Shown in pieces: positions 9,187-17,579 of a DNA stretch of 64,000 bases; the stretch's first letter is position 1; every line of letters begins with the position of its first letter. Below the pieces are notes generated by a model. It saw only the letters and a program-made list of their open reading frames with translations, did no database searches and was not told the origin of the DNA. The translations under genes were made by a program, and so were the position numbers. Origin of the DNA: Nocardia vinacea (lineage in GTDB: Bacteria; Actinomycetota; Actinomycetes; Mycobacteriales; Mycobacteriaceae); contig NZ_CP109149.1 of NCBI RefSeq assembly GCF_035920345.1, positions 4,092,001 to 4,156,000 on the forward strand. Direction: 5' to 3'.

Positions 9187-10395
9187 CTACCAGTACTGAT
9201 GCTGTCTTCCATCGGTATCGGCGATGAAGATGACCGCGTCGGCGCCGTCCAATTCTGCTGGGGTGAGCGGGATGTGGCCGGGCACGATCGGTTCGCCCGG
9301 ACCGATCGACGGGGGAAGCGCGGAACGCAGGGCCTGTGTCGGGAACAGGGCGCGGCGGCTGGTCGCCTCGGCCAACATGCCCTGGAGGGTACCGAGATCA
9401 CTGTGGGGGTTGGCGTCGGTTGCCAGGAACGCATAGCGCTCGCCGAGGGTGAGCGCGACGAGCGCTCCAGCGCTTCCCCGGCTCGCCGCGTCCTCGCCGA
9501 CCGACTGCGTGCGTTGCAGGAGGGCGTTGTGCGCGAACACCAGGCTCGGCCCGCGGCGCTGTTCCTGGGCCACGATCGCGAGCAGGTTCTCGGCCATCAT
9601 CTCGGCACGCAGGCTGAGCAGGATCGCGATGCGATCAGGGGCGGGGCCGGCCATGGCCGCGTGATAGCGCAGCAGGCCCAGGGCGGTGCGCGCGTGCGCG
9701 GCGGCGAGTGCGTAGCCGGTGGGGTCGGCACGGTGCAGGTCGGGTGCCGCGCGGCGCAGCGTGCTGGCGAGGTCGTCGGCGACGATGCGTAGGGCGCGGG
9801 CACGGTCGGAGTCGCCGATGGAGGCTGCCGGATCGAACATGGCCGCCGGGTTCGTCCAGTCCGTGTCCTCGCCGAGTAGTGTGTCGAGGTCGTGGACTGA
9901 TTCGGGCCGCAGCGCCGCGGGCAGATAGTCGTTGATCGAGGACAGCGCACGTCGCGGGCTCGGTGCCCCGGAGTACTCCGTCGGCGCGTCGAAACCGTGG
10001 AAGCGAACCCGATCTTGCGGCGCGCGGCCGACATTGTGCGCGCGGAGCCATTCGACGAGTTCGCGGTTGCCCGGCACGGCGCCGAACCCGTGGCTGAACC
10101 CGGTCGCGAGCACCGTGTCGATCTCCGCTGTTGCCCCGGCCACGTAGTCATCGACCACGGACGCGGCAAAGACATCGGTCTCCAGCACGATCGACCGGTA
10201 CCCCCGTTCGACGAGGTGGCCGAGGATTTCGTTGCGCAGCAACGGGAACGCCTCGATCCCGTGGGTCGGCTCGCCGAGGGCGAGCAGGGTCGGCGGCTCG
10301 GTCCGCGCGGCGATCAGCTCGTCGAGGGCACGGCCCAGGCCGGCCAGGTCGTCGAGTTGGCGGCCGATCCCACGCAGTGATGCGGCAATAGACAT
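9187..10395 (-). CDS. Erythromycin esterase family protein
   Basis: A 402-residue cytosolic member of the erythromycin esterase family, whose characterised members open macrolide lactone rings by hydrolysis. The catalytic-region motif LALGEPTHGIEAFPLLR (about residue 40) holds the conserved Glu and His, and the helical core and FAHNALLQR segment are typical. The ATG is preferred over an upstream GTG because GGAAGGGG sits at normal spacing. It diverges from a MerR-family regulator, with a palindrome between the two starts, so it is probably induced by that regulator. Many actinobacterial homologues have unknown substrates, so macrolide resistance is an inference only. Confidence 0.88.
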   Translation of the reverse strand: MSIAASLRGIGRQLDDLAGLGRALDELIAARTEPPTLLALGEPTHGIEAFPLLRNEILGHLVERGYRSIVLETDVFAASVVDDYVAGATAEIDTVLATGFSHGFGAVPGNRELVEWLRAHNVGRAPQDRVRFHGFDAPTEYSGAPSPRRALSSINDYLPAALRPESVHDLDTLLGEDTDWTNPAAMFDPAASIGDSDRARALRIVADDLASTLRRAAPDLHRADPTGYALAAAHARTALGLLRYHAAMAGPAPDRIAILLSLRAEMMAENLLAIVAQEQRRGPSLVFAHNALLQRTQSVGEDAASRGSAGALVALTLGERYAFLATDANPHSDLGTLQGMLAEATSRRALFPTQALRSALPPSIGPGEPIVPGHIPLTPAELDGADAVIFIADTDGRQHQYW

Positions 10396-10417
10396 GAACA
10401 CCCCTTCCGGAAGGAAC

Positions 10418-10431
10418 TACCCTCGACGGTA
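10418..10431. promoter_or_regulatory. Candidate MerR operator TACCCTCGACGGTA
   Basis: A 14-base near-perfect palindrome (only the pair 422/427 mismatched), with an ACC-N-GGT core, between the starts of the divergent esterase and MerR-family genes. MerR regulators act on such dyads placed between the -35 and -10 elements. Placement and symmetry are seen directly; binding by the adjacent regulator is inferred. Confidence 0.5.
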
Positions 10432-10507
10432 TCGTTGAAGATTCGGGTGAAACTTCCGAAACTTCTACCTGTAGTCCATCGATGAAAGCCTCAATCGGAG
10501 GTACCGG

Positions 10508-11203
10508 CTGCGCCCCATCGACCTCGCCCGAGAGCACGGGTTGTCGGCCCAGGCGATCCGCAACTACGACGATGCAGGCATCCTCCCGCCGACCGAGCGC
10601 AGCGATGCCGGTTACCGGCGATACACGCCCCTGCACGCGCGGGCCCTGCGCGCCTTCCTCGCATTACGCGGCGGCCACGGGCACCAGCAGGCAATGGAGA
10701 TCATGCGCGCGACCAACCGGGGCGACACCGAGTCCGCCTACCGGCTCATCGACGCCACGCACGTCGCGCTGCTCGCCGAACGCAACACCCGCACCGAGGT
10801 CGCGACGGCCCTCGACAGCCTGTCCACCACGACACCGCCCCCTGTCAACGGCCGACCGCTGACCGTGGGCGAACTCGCGCGCCGGCTCGGCGTGCACCCG
10901 GCGACGCTGCGCACCTGGGAGACCGAGGGCATCCTGCGCCCCGAACGCGACCGGGCAACGGGCTACCGCGAATACGGACCGGACTGCGTGCGCGACGCCG
11001 AGATCGCACGACAACTGCGCCGAGGCGGGTACCCGCTGCACCAGGTCGCACAGTTCATCGAGTCGCTCCGAGAGGCGGGCGGGGCGGACGCGTTGAGCGA
11101 TTTCCTCGACTCCTGGCAGGACCGGGTCACCACGCGCAGCCGCAACCTTCTCGCCGGCGCGGCCCAACTCGACGCCTACCTCGCCCTGCTCGATCAGACG
11201 TAG
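10508..11203 (+). CDS. MerR-family regulator with two MerR-type DNA-binding domains (TioE-like)
   Basis: A protein of about 231 residues with two winged-helix MerR modules: LRPIDLAREHGLSAQAIRNYDDAGILPP at the start and LTVGELARRLGVHPATLRTWETEGILRPERD from about residue 119. No ATG or GTG is available for the first module: the frame is closed by TAG at 10472, and the next standard start (TTG at 10541) would cut the recognition helix. A CTG at 10508 has GGAGG six bases upstream and fits the family N-terminus, so I use it. It diverges from the erythromycin-esterase gene, as related TioE-type regulators often do, and probably controls it. Confidence 0.8.
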   Translation: MRPIDLAREHGLSAQAIRNYDDAGILPPTERSDAGYRRYTPLHARALRAFLALRGGHGHQQAMEIMRATNRGDTESAYRLIDATHVALLAERNTRTEVATALDSLSTTTPPPVNGRPLTVGELARRLGVHPATLRTWETEGILRPERDRATGYREYGPDCVRDAEIARQLRRGGYPLHQVAQFIESLREAGGADALSDFLDSWQDRVTTRSRNLLAGAAQLDAYLALLDQT

Positions 11204-11351
11204 CGAGGGCGGCCGCCCGCAGTCGGCCATCGGCTTTGCTCGCTCGAACGACCGGATCGCGACGTTACGGGATATCCAGGCTGACAGTGCATCCCGGCTG
11301 CCCGATCCGCGCCGACACATGGTGCGCGGACTCAGCTTCGGTCGTCCCGAC

Positions 11352-12164
11352 TTATGCCGGGCGATGCTCCTGGACGCGGCGAAGCCATTCGGTGATGAGC
11401 GCCTTGACGAGGTCACCCTGCTCGTACGGCAGCGCGTGCCCGGCGCGGTCCAGCACCGCGAATGTGCCGCGGGGATAGTGCTCGACCAGATCCCAATGGC
11501 CTGCGAATCCCATTGAGGAGTCTTGGCGGCCGGTGACGATGAGGGTTGGGTTGGGATACGGCGGTCCGTCCTCGGGACCGGGGCTCAGCCGCCAGCGTTC
11601 GCCGATCCGCGCCATCGCGCCCTGGTCGGCCAGGGGGATGGCGGGAGCCACATAATGCCGGAACCGCTCTTGCATGGCCGATGTGTGCACCACAAAGTAG
11701 CCCTCGAATTCGGTCCGGTCGTCCGGGCTCAGAACGTCGCCGAGGTCGCCTGCGGCATGCACCACCTGGTGTGCGGGTATGTCGCGCGGGTCCTCGATGA
11801 GGGGACAGCTGACGGCCAGCCCGATCACCTGGTCACGGCGCCTGTTCGCGACCGCCCTGGCAAAATAGCCGCCGGCGGAATGACCGATGACCAGCAAATC
11901 CCGATCACCGATCACAATGTCGACCAACCCGAGGACGAGCTCGACCACATCGTCGGAGCTGTTGATCGTTTCGGGCGCCGGAGTGCGCCCCATACCCGGG
12001 AGATCCAGATAAATCCGCCGATAATCAGGTATATCACCGAAGATCGGCTCCATCGTCCCGACCATCTCGCGATGATCCACTCCCGAACCGTGCATCATCA
12101 AGATCGGAGTCCCGTTGCCGTATTCGACGTAATGCACGGAAACGCCGTTGACGTTGCACTCCAT
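11352..12164 (-). CDS. Alpha/beta hydrolase
   Basis: A 270-residue serine hydrolase of the alpha/beta fold. The oxyanion segment is LMMHGSGVDHREM (about 23), the nucleophile elbow is VIGHSAGGYFARA (about S95), the acid is probably the Asp in VTGRQDSSMGF and the base His in DRAGHALPYEQ near the C-terminus. No signal peptide, so cytosolic. It is a single gene convergent with the MerR-like regulator. The substrate cannot be told; esters, lactones or C-C bond cleavage are all possible for this fold. Confidence 0.88.
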   Translation of the reverse strand: MECNVNGVSVHYVEYGNGTPILMMHGSGVDHREMVGTMEPIFGDIPDYRRIYLDLPGMGRTPAPETINSSDDVVELVLGLVDIVIGDRDLLVIGHSAGGYFARAVANRRRDQVIGLAVSCPLIEDPRDIPAHQVVHAAGDLGDVLSPDDRTEFEGYFVVHTSAMQERFRHYVAPAIPLADQGAMARIGERWRLSPGPEDGPPYPNPTLIVTGRQDSSMGFAGHWDLVEHYPRGTFAVLDRAGHALPYEQGDLVKALITEWLRRVQEHRPA

Positions 12165-12607
12165 ATCGACACCCTAGTCAGCTGGAAGCGGCAGCAGAGC
12201 GCGGTTGCGCATGAGGGCGATCCGCGCAGGTTCACTGAGCGGTGAGGTGCGTCGATACCCAGAACCCCCGCAGCGCGAAGGATGCACCGAAGCACGAGTG
12301 ATCAAGCGCAGCAACGAGTTACACCGGACGAACATCGAACGAGGGCGCTACACAGGGCCGAGCGCCCAGGCACGGCAGTCGGATTCCGAGAGTAAATGGA
12401 AGGGACAGGCTGCGCGCCGCGCGTAGTCGAAAGGTGGCTCGCCACGCCCTCCGACACCGCAATTCGACTGCGCTCGACGGGATGGGTTGCGGGCTGTTGA
12501 GTTCGGCGGCGACGGAGTCGAAGTGGTCCGGCCAGATACAGGATTGCGATCCCGAGCGCCTACATCTCGTGCGCGCCGAGCCGGTGCGGCGGTCGACGGC
12601 GGCAGGG
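12165..12607. other. Intergenic gap without a supported gene
   Basis: About 440 bases between the hydrolase start and the haemoglobin stop. Short frames on both strands are arginine-rich or overlap each other and none has a ribosome site plus plausible composition. No repeats, RNA genes or clear hairpins were seen. Confidence 0.5.
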
Positions 12608-13039
12608 TCAGCGCGGTGACTCGGAGGCCGAGCCGGACGCGATGTCGTCGGCCAGCGGGGCAATAGCCCCGATGATCTGTTCCACCAGCGCCGTCGGCAC
12701 CCCGGCGCCGGTCAGCGCATCGGTCAGATGTCCGGCCACGAGGGTGAAATGCTGCATCGTGATGCCACGGCCCTGATGGACCTGCTTCATCGGGGCACCG
12801 CTGTAGGGGCCGGGGCCGCCGAGCGCAGCGGAGAAGAACTCGACCTGACGCCCCTGCAACCGAGACATGTTCGTACCGGTGAAGAACGGCGCCAGCTGGT
12901 CGTCGGCGAGGACACGGACGTAGAAGTCCTCGACTACCGCCTCGAGCGCCTCCTGTCCCCCGATCTGCTCGTAGATTGTGCTGGGCTCGGCGATCGTGGC
13001 CGCCCCGGACTTGGACCTGAACCATGACGTGATATCCAT
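12608..13039 (-). CDS. glbN: Truncated haemoglobin, group I (GlbN-like)
   Basis: A haem protein of about 143 residues with the 2-over-2 globin fold. [20 protein letters not shown] carries the A-B helices with the distal tyrosine (B10), [24 protein letters not shown] the C-E region, and [14 protein letters not shown] the proximal F-helix histidine. Group I members in mycobacteria detoxify nitric oxide or bind oxygen. A 26-residue N-terminal extension precedes the fold from the chosen ATG, and more upstream frame is open, so the start is uncertain. It stands alone, on the same strand as the CoA-transferase gene next to it but 190 bases away. Confidence 0.88.
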   Translation of the reverse strand: MDITSWFRSKSGAATIAEPSTIYEQIGGQEALEAVVEDFYVRVLADDQLAPFFTGTNMSRLQGRQVEFFSAALGGPGPYSGAPMKQVHQGRGITMQHFTLVAGHLTDALTGAGVPTALVEQIIGAIAPLADDIASGSASESPR

Positions 13040-13232
13040 GCATTCAGGACAGCACCGGTCGGTTTCCGCACCGTTAGTCGGCTGTCGCAGTCCGTTTTCC
13101 ATTCGTAGCCAATATATTTCACGGAACTCACAGCAGGCTGACGCACCTGTGAGCAATGTTTCGAACCTCACTCATCCCGCGGAAACCGTACAGACTCTTC
13201 GTGCCCACTCAGGGCACCACGAGCCCCCACGA

Positions 13233-14291
13233 CTACACGTCATGCTCACCCAGCACCGGCGGCGGACCGTATCGCGGCTGGTATCCGGCTATCCGGATCG
13301 GACTGCCGATCAGTCGATAATCGCCTACGGTGACGATGGTTTCGGGGGTGGCGGCCAAGGCCTCGGGCAGGGTGCGCACGGCCGCCGCCGGGATGCCGAG
13401 TGGGCGCAGGCGAGATTCCCAGCCGGATGCGGTATCGGTGGCCAGGGCTGTGGTTACCGCGGCGAGCACCTCGTCGCGGTGCGCGGCCCGCTCGGCCATT
13501 GTCGCGAATCCGTCGACACCGGCCTCGGCGGCGAAGACCTTCCAGAAGCCGTCGTGGGTGATGAACAGCGCCAGGTAGCCGTCGGCGGTCGGAAAGAGCT
13601 GTGCTGGAACGTAATACGAATGCGCACCGAACTTTCGGCGTTGCGGCTGTTTGCCGTCGTTGAGATAGGCCGACGCATGGTAGTTCAGCTGCGAGAGCAT
13701 CACCTCGTACAGCGAGACGTCCACCTGCCCGCCCCGGCCGGAGACGATCTGGGCGAGCAGGCCGAGCGCGGCGGTGAGGCCGGTCGAGTTGTCGGCCGAC
13801 GAATACCCGGGCAACGTGGGCGGCCCGTGCGGATCGCCCGTCATCGCGGCGATGCCCGTGGCCGCCTGGATCACGTAATCGAAGGCGGGGTCGTCACCGC
13901 CGTCCAAGCCGAAACCCGTGATCGCCACACACACGATCCGCTCGTTGAATTGCCGCAGCGACGCATACGTCAGGCCGAGCCGCCGGATCGCCGACGGCTT
14001 CAAATTCACCAGCAGCGCATGCGATTCCGCGACGAGTTCGGCCAGCCTGCGCTGTCCGGTCGGGCTGGTCAATTCGAGTCGGATACTGCGCTTGCCGCGA
14101 TTGAGGCTGGCGAAATAGGAGTCGCCGACCTGCCGCGAGATCTCCCCGTTCGGCGGTTCGATCTTGATCACCTCGGCACCGAGATCGGCAAGCATCATCG
14201 TGGCGTAGGGACCGGCGAGCATAGTGCCGACCTCGAGTATCCGGATACCCGCCAGCGGCCCAGCGGCCCCGCCGGATATCGGTCGGCTCAC
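13233..14291 (-). CDS. CaiB/BaiF-type CoA transferase
   Basis: A 352-residue class III CoA transferase that moves CoA between carboxylic acids. The N-terminal block LAGIRILEVGTMLAGPYATMMLADLGAEVIKIE is diagnostic, followed by DSYFASLNRGKRSIRLEL; the family catalytic Asp lies in the FDYVIQAATGIAAMTG region. A GTG with GAGG upstream is preferred over an ATG 13 codons earlier that lacks a ribosome site. It lies downstream of the mutase and LLM genes on the same strand and probably belongs with them, although imperfect repeats fill the 130 bases between. It could activate the mutase substrate or recycle CoA from a product. Confidence 0.9.
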   Translation of the reverse strand: MSRPISGGAAGPLAGIRILEVGTMLAGPYATMMLADLGAEVIKIEPPNGEISRQVGDSYFASLNRGKRSIRLELTSPTGQRRLAELVAESHALLVNLKPSAIRRLGLTYASLRQFNERIVCVAITGFGLDGGDDPAFDYVIQAATGIAAMTGDPHGPPTLPGYSSADNSTGLTAALGLLAQIVSGRGGQVDVSLYEVMLSQLNYHASAYLNDGKQPQRRKFGAHSYYVPAQLFPTADGYLALFITHDGFWKVFAAEAGVDGFATMAERAAHRDEVLAAVTTALATDTASGWESRLRPLGIPAAAVRTLPEALAATPETIVTVGDYRLIGSPIRIAGYQPRYGPPPVLGEHDV

Positions 14292-14301
14292 GACTGTGCC
14301 T

Positions 14302-14423
14302 CGCTGGTGCTCGGCTCCGTCGTGCGCCATTGCGCGCTGTGTCGATGGTTCTCTCGCTGGCGCTCGGCTCCGCCATGACCGAGCGATGCTCGGCTGTGTC
14401 GATGGTTCACTCGCTGAGGCTCG
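14302..14423. repeat. Imperfect direct repeats between CoA transferase and LLM genes
   Basis: A 31-base unit at 14336-14366 recurs at 14393-14423 with three mismatches, and part of it (TCGCTGGTGCTCGGCTCCG) also occurs from about 14302. Such short GC-rich direct repeats are scattered in intergenic DNA of nocardial genomes. No function is visible. Confidence 0.5.
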
Positions 14424-14424
14424 C

Positions 14425-15381
14425 TCACCGCAATTCCTTCGCCAGTTCGGCGATCATCTCCCGGGTGCGGCGCTTGGAGGCGATGAGTTCGTCGCGGGTG
14501 TCGCCGATGGGCAGCAGCCGCACCGACAGATCCGTGGCGCCGGCGTCGGCGAAGCGCCGCAGTCCCGCCGCGATCGCCCGCTCGTCGCCCGCGACGCAGA
14601 TATCACCGATATCGCGGGCCGACCCCTGTTCCAGTAGCCGCTGGTAGTTGGGTGAGACCTCGGCCTCGCCGAGAATCCGGTTGGCCCGCGCCTTGGCCTC
14701 GTCGACCTCCGACGGCGAGCACAGGCACACCGGCAGCCCGGCGATGATGCGTGGTGCGGGCCGCCCGGCCTCGGCGGCGGCCTTGGTGATTTTCGGGACG
14801 ACATGGTCGGCCACCGCACGCTCGTCGGCCATCCACAGGATGGTGCCGTCTGCCTGTTCCCCGGCGATGCGCAACATGACCGGTCCGAGTGCGGCGATCA
14901 GCACCGGCACCGGCGCTACCGGGCCGAGGTCGAGCGGATTGTGCACGGCGAAGGTGTCGTTTTCGATATCGACCTGGCCGGGCCCGCGCAGACCGGCATT
15001 CAATACGTCCAGGTAGTCGCGGGTGTAGGCCGCCGGTTTCGTATAGGGCAGCCCGAGCATGTCCTGCACGATCCAGTGATGCGAGGGTCCGACACCGAGC
15101 GCGAGCCGACCACCGGCCGCGGCCTGCGCCGAAAGCGCTTGGCGGGCAAGGGCGATCGGATGCTGTGCCTGCAACGGCACGACCGCGGTGCCCAACTCGA
15201 TGCGGGTGGTCTTCATACCCATCAAGGCGATGGTGATCAGCGCATCGAAATCGGTGGGTATCTGCGGAATCCACGCGGTGTCCAGCCCCGCGGTTTCGGC
15301 CCATTCGATATCGTCGAGCATCCTGCTGAGCTTGCGCGCGGAGTCCCCCTTCTCCGGCCCGATCATCACTCCGATTCGCAC
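14425..15381 (-). CDS. LLM-class F420-dependent oxidoreductase
   Basis: A 318-residue TIM-barrel protein of the luciferase-like monooxygenase superfamily. VRIGVMIGPEKGDSARKL is the N-terminal strand; GLDTAWIPQIPTDFDAL, RIELGTAVVPLQAQHP and GRLALGVGPSHHWIVQDMLG are typical of F420-dependent actinobacterial members, and VPVLIAALGPVMLRIAGE the later barrel strands. The GTG start has GGAGG five bases upstream. It follows the B12 subunit gene by 49 bases, in the same direction, so it likely belongs to the mutase operon. The reaction may be oxidation or reduction of an intermediate with F420; the substrate is not readable. Confidence 0.88.
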   Translation of the reverse strand: MRIGVMIGPEKGDSARKLSRMLDDIEWAETAGLDTAWIPQIPTDFDALITIALMGMKTTRIELGTAVVPLQAQHPIALARQALSAQAAAGGRLALGVGPSHHWIVQDMLGLPYTKPAAYTRDYLDVLNAGLRGPGQVDIENDTFAVHNPLDLGPVAPVPVLIAALGPVMLRIAGEQADGTILWMADERAVADHVVPKITKAAAEAGRPAPRIIAGLPVCLCSPSEVDEAKARANRILGEAEVSPNYQRLLEQGSARDIGDICVAGDERAIAAGLRRFADAGATDLSVRLLPIGDTRDELIASKRRTREMIAELAKELR

Positions 15382-15430
15382 GAATTCCTCCAGTTTCCAA
15401 GCTCTTTCAGACGACTGCGGCCGCTCAGGA

Positions 15431-15916
15431 TCACGACGGCGTCGAGGTTTCGGTCTCGGGGACGGCAGTCGGCGGAGCCGACGGGGTGGGTGAGCACTCG
15501 GGGACGGCAGTCGGCGGAGCCGACGGGGTGGGTGAGCACAGCGCGCGGATCTCGGTGACCAGCGTCTCCAGCGCGGTACCGGTCGGAAAGACCGCGGCAG
15601 CACCGGCTTCCAGTAGTCGCGGCACATCCGCCTGCGGGATGGTGCCGCCGACCACCACCGCGATATCCCCGCCGTCAGCGGCCCGCAGCGCGTCCACGAC
15701 GCGCGTCGTCATAGACACATGGGCGCCGGACAGGATGCTCAAACCGACCACGGCGACGTCTTCCTGCAACGCGATCGACACGATGTCCTCCACACGCTGG
15801 CGGATGCCGGTGTAGATGACCTCGAACCCGGCATCGCGCAGGGTGCGGGCGACGATCTTGGCGCCGCGGTCGTGACCGTCCAACCCCGGCTTGGCGACGA
15901 GTACGCGTGCGGGCAT
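15431..15916 (-). CDS. B12-binding subunit of a methylmalonyl-CoA-mutase-type enzyme
   Basis: A 161-residue cobalamin-binding Rossmann protein. The motif D13-x-H15-x-x-G18 in GLDGHDRGAKI provides the histidine that ligates cobalt, followed by VGLSILSGAH and VVVGGTIPQAD, which line the B12 nucleotide tail. It starts one base inside the stop of the large-subunit gene. Separate B12 subunits are typical of isobutyryl- and 2-hydroxyisobutyryl-CoA mutases rather than of classical fused methylmalonyl-CoA mutase. The C-terminus carries a perfect duplication of 14 residues (ECSPTPSAPPTAVP) beyond the usual domain. Confidence 0.92.
   Translation of the reverse strand: MPARVLVAKPGLDGHDRGAKIVARTLRDAGFEVIYTGIRQRVEDIVSIALQEDVAVVGLSILSGAHVSMTTRVVDALRAADGGDIAVVVGGTIPQADVPRLLEAGAAAVFPTGTALETLVTEIRALCSPTPSAPPTAVPECSPTPSAPPTAVPETETSTPS
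15455..15538. repeat. Perfect 42-base tandem duplication in the B12-subunit gene
   Basis: Positions 15455-15496 are repeated exactly at 15497-15538. The unit is a multiple of three, so it adds a second copy of a Ser/Pro/Ala tail segment to the B12-binding protein without changing frame. Perfect identity suggests a recent slippage or duplication. Confidence 0.9.
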
Positions 15917-17493
15917 CAGAACACCACCGGCTGCTGGAATTCGCCCCATACCGATTTCAGTGCGGCGGTCATCTCGCCCACCGTGCAGTACGCGTTGGCG
16001 CAGTCGATCAGATTGTGCATCAGGTTTCCGTCTCCTTCGGCGGCATGCGACAAAGCGGTGAGACAGGCACGCACCGCAGCGGGATCGCGTTCGGACTTCA
16101 CCCGAGCCAGGCGCTCGAGCTGCAATTCCCGTCCCTTGGCGTCGAGTTCGTAGGTGCCGATATCGGGTGCGGGCTCGTCGGAGACGAATCGGTTCACTCC
16201 GACCACCGGACGCGAACCCGACTCCACCTCCTGATGCAGCCGATAGGCCTCGTCGGCGATCAGCCCCTGCAGATACCCGTCTTCGATGCAGCGCACCATG
16301 CCACCGTGCTGCTCCAGATCGGTCATGATCTCGACGATGCGGGCCTCGGTGGCGTCGGTGAGCGCCTCGACGAAGTAGGAGCCGCCGAGCGGATCGGCCA
16401 CCCGCGTCACACCGGTCTCATAGGCGAGGATCTGCTGGGTTCGCAGCGCTAGCGTGGCCGACTCCTCGCTCGGCAGCGCGAACGGTTCATCCCACGCGGC
16501 GGTGAACATCGACTGCACCCCGCCGAGCACCGAAGCCATCGACTCGTATGCGACCCGCACCAGATTGTTCTGGGCCTGCGGCGCGTACAACGACGCGCCG
16601 CCGGCGACACAGCCGAACCGGAACATCGCCGCCTTATCCGTGCTCGCGCCGTAGCGCTCGCGCACCAGGGTGGCCCAACGACGCCGACCCGCACGGTACT
16701 TCGCGATCTCCTCGAAAAAGTCGCCGTGGGTGTAGAAGAAGAACGAGATCTGCGGCGCGAATTGATCGATCGTCATCCGGCCGCGTTCCACTACGGTGTC
16801 GCAGTAGGTCACGCCGTCGGCGAGGGTGAAGGCCATCTCCTGCACCGCGGTCGCCCCGGCGTCGCGGAAATGCGCGCCCGCCACCGAGATCGCGTTGAAC
16901 CGTGGCACCTCGGCCGCGCAGAACTCGATTGTGTCGGCGATCAACCGCAGCGACGGTTCCGGCGGCCAGATCCAGGTGCCACGCGAGGCGTATTCCTTGA
17001 GGATGTCGTTCTGGATGGTGCCCGTGAGCTTTTCCCGCGGCACGCCCTTTTTCTCCGCGGCTGCCACATAGAACGCCAACAGGATCGCCGCGGTGCCGTT
17101 GATGGTGAAGCTGGTGCTGATCTTGTCCAGCGGGATGCCGTCGAAGAGCACCTCGGCGTCGGCGAGCGTGTCGACGGCGACGCCGACCCGGCCGACTTCC
17201 TCGCTCACCTCGGGATCGTCGGAGTCGTAGCCGCACTGCGTCGGCAGATCCAGCGCCACCGAAAGTCCGGTGCCGCCTTGGTCGAGCAGATACCGGTAGC
17301 GCCGGTTGGATTCCTCCGCGGTGCCGAAGCCCGAGTACTGCCGGAACGTCCACAACCGACCCCGGTAGCCGGAGGCGAAGTTGCCACGCGTGAAGGGATA
17401 TGCGCCCGGCTGGGGCGGATCGGCACGCCGGTCTTCCGGTCCATAGACCGGCTCGAGCGGGATACCGGACGAGGTCTGCACTTGGTCGTTCAT
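15916..17493 (-). CDS. Acyl-CoA mutase large subunit (methylmalonyl-CoA mutase family)
   Basis: A 525-residue TIM-barrel catalytic subunit of a coenzyme-B12 carbon-skeleton mutase lacking its own B12 domain, which is encoded by the next gene. Landmarks are YPFTRGNFASGYRGRLWTF, RQYSGFGTAEESNRR, LSVALDLPTQCGYDSDDPEV, GTIQNDILKEYASRGTWIW and the SVAGAHFRDAGATA histidine segment. The Arg in ASRGTWIW aligns with the carboxylate-binding Arg of methylmalonyl-CoA mutase, but the specificity loop reads ASGY where methylmalonyl-CoA mutase has ATMY. The substrate may therefore be methylmalonyl-CoA or another branched acyl-CoA. Ethylmalonyl-, isobutyryl-, 2-hydroxyisobutyryl- and pivalyl-type activities remain possible. 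It diverges from the SDR operon across operator C. Confidence 0.9.
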   Translation of the reverse strand: MNDQVQTSSGIPLEPVYGPEDRRADPPQPGAYPFTRGNFASGYRGRLWTFRQYSGFGTAEESNRRYRYLLDQGGTGLSVALDLPTQCGYDSDDPEVSEEVGRVGVAVDTLADAEVLFDGIPLDKISTSFTINGTAAILLAFYVAAAEKKGVPREKLTGTIQNDILKEYASRGTWIWPPEPSLRLIADTIEFCAAEVPRFNAISVAGAHFRDAGATAVQEMAFTLADGVTYCDTVVERGRMTIDQFAPQISFFFYTHGDFFEEIAKYRAGRRRWATLVRERYGASTDKAAMFRFGCVAGGASLYAPQAQNNLVRVAYESMASVLGGVQSMFTAAWDEPFALPSEESATLALRTQQILAYETGVTRVADPLGGSYFVEALTDATEARIVEIMTDLEQHGGMVRCIEDGYLQGLIADEAYRLHQEVESGSRPVVGVNRFVSDEPAPDIGTYELDAKGRELQLERLARVKSERDPAAVRACLTALSHAAEGDGNLMHNLIDCANAYCTVGEMTAALKSVWGEFQQPVVF

Positions 17494-17520
17494 CAGTGAA
17501 TACGCTACTTGCCAAAAAAG

Positions 17521-17533
17521 AGAATGCCAATAC
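17521..17533. promoter_or_regulatory. Operator C: AGAAT-GCC-AATAC half-site
   Basis: The left arm AGAAT matches operators A and B; the right arm is degenerate. The 12 bases AGAATGCCAATA are identical, on the opposite strand, to the site at 23622-23633. It lies between the divergent mutase and SDR operons. Confidence 0.45.
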
Positions 17534-17579
17534 CATCTGAAGCGAGTGAGTTCTCACAATCCGTTTCCCGAGGAGCACG

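Noticed and set aside
11207..11218. GGGCGGCCGCCC palindrome after the MerR-like gene as terminator
   Set aside because: It has no loop and is too short to call a hairpin with confidence in such GC-rich DNA.
12978..14378. 466-codon plus-strand frame across the CoA transferase region
   Set aside because: Opposite to a clear CaiB-type gene; no ribosome site or motif and Arg/Gly-rich throughout.
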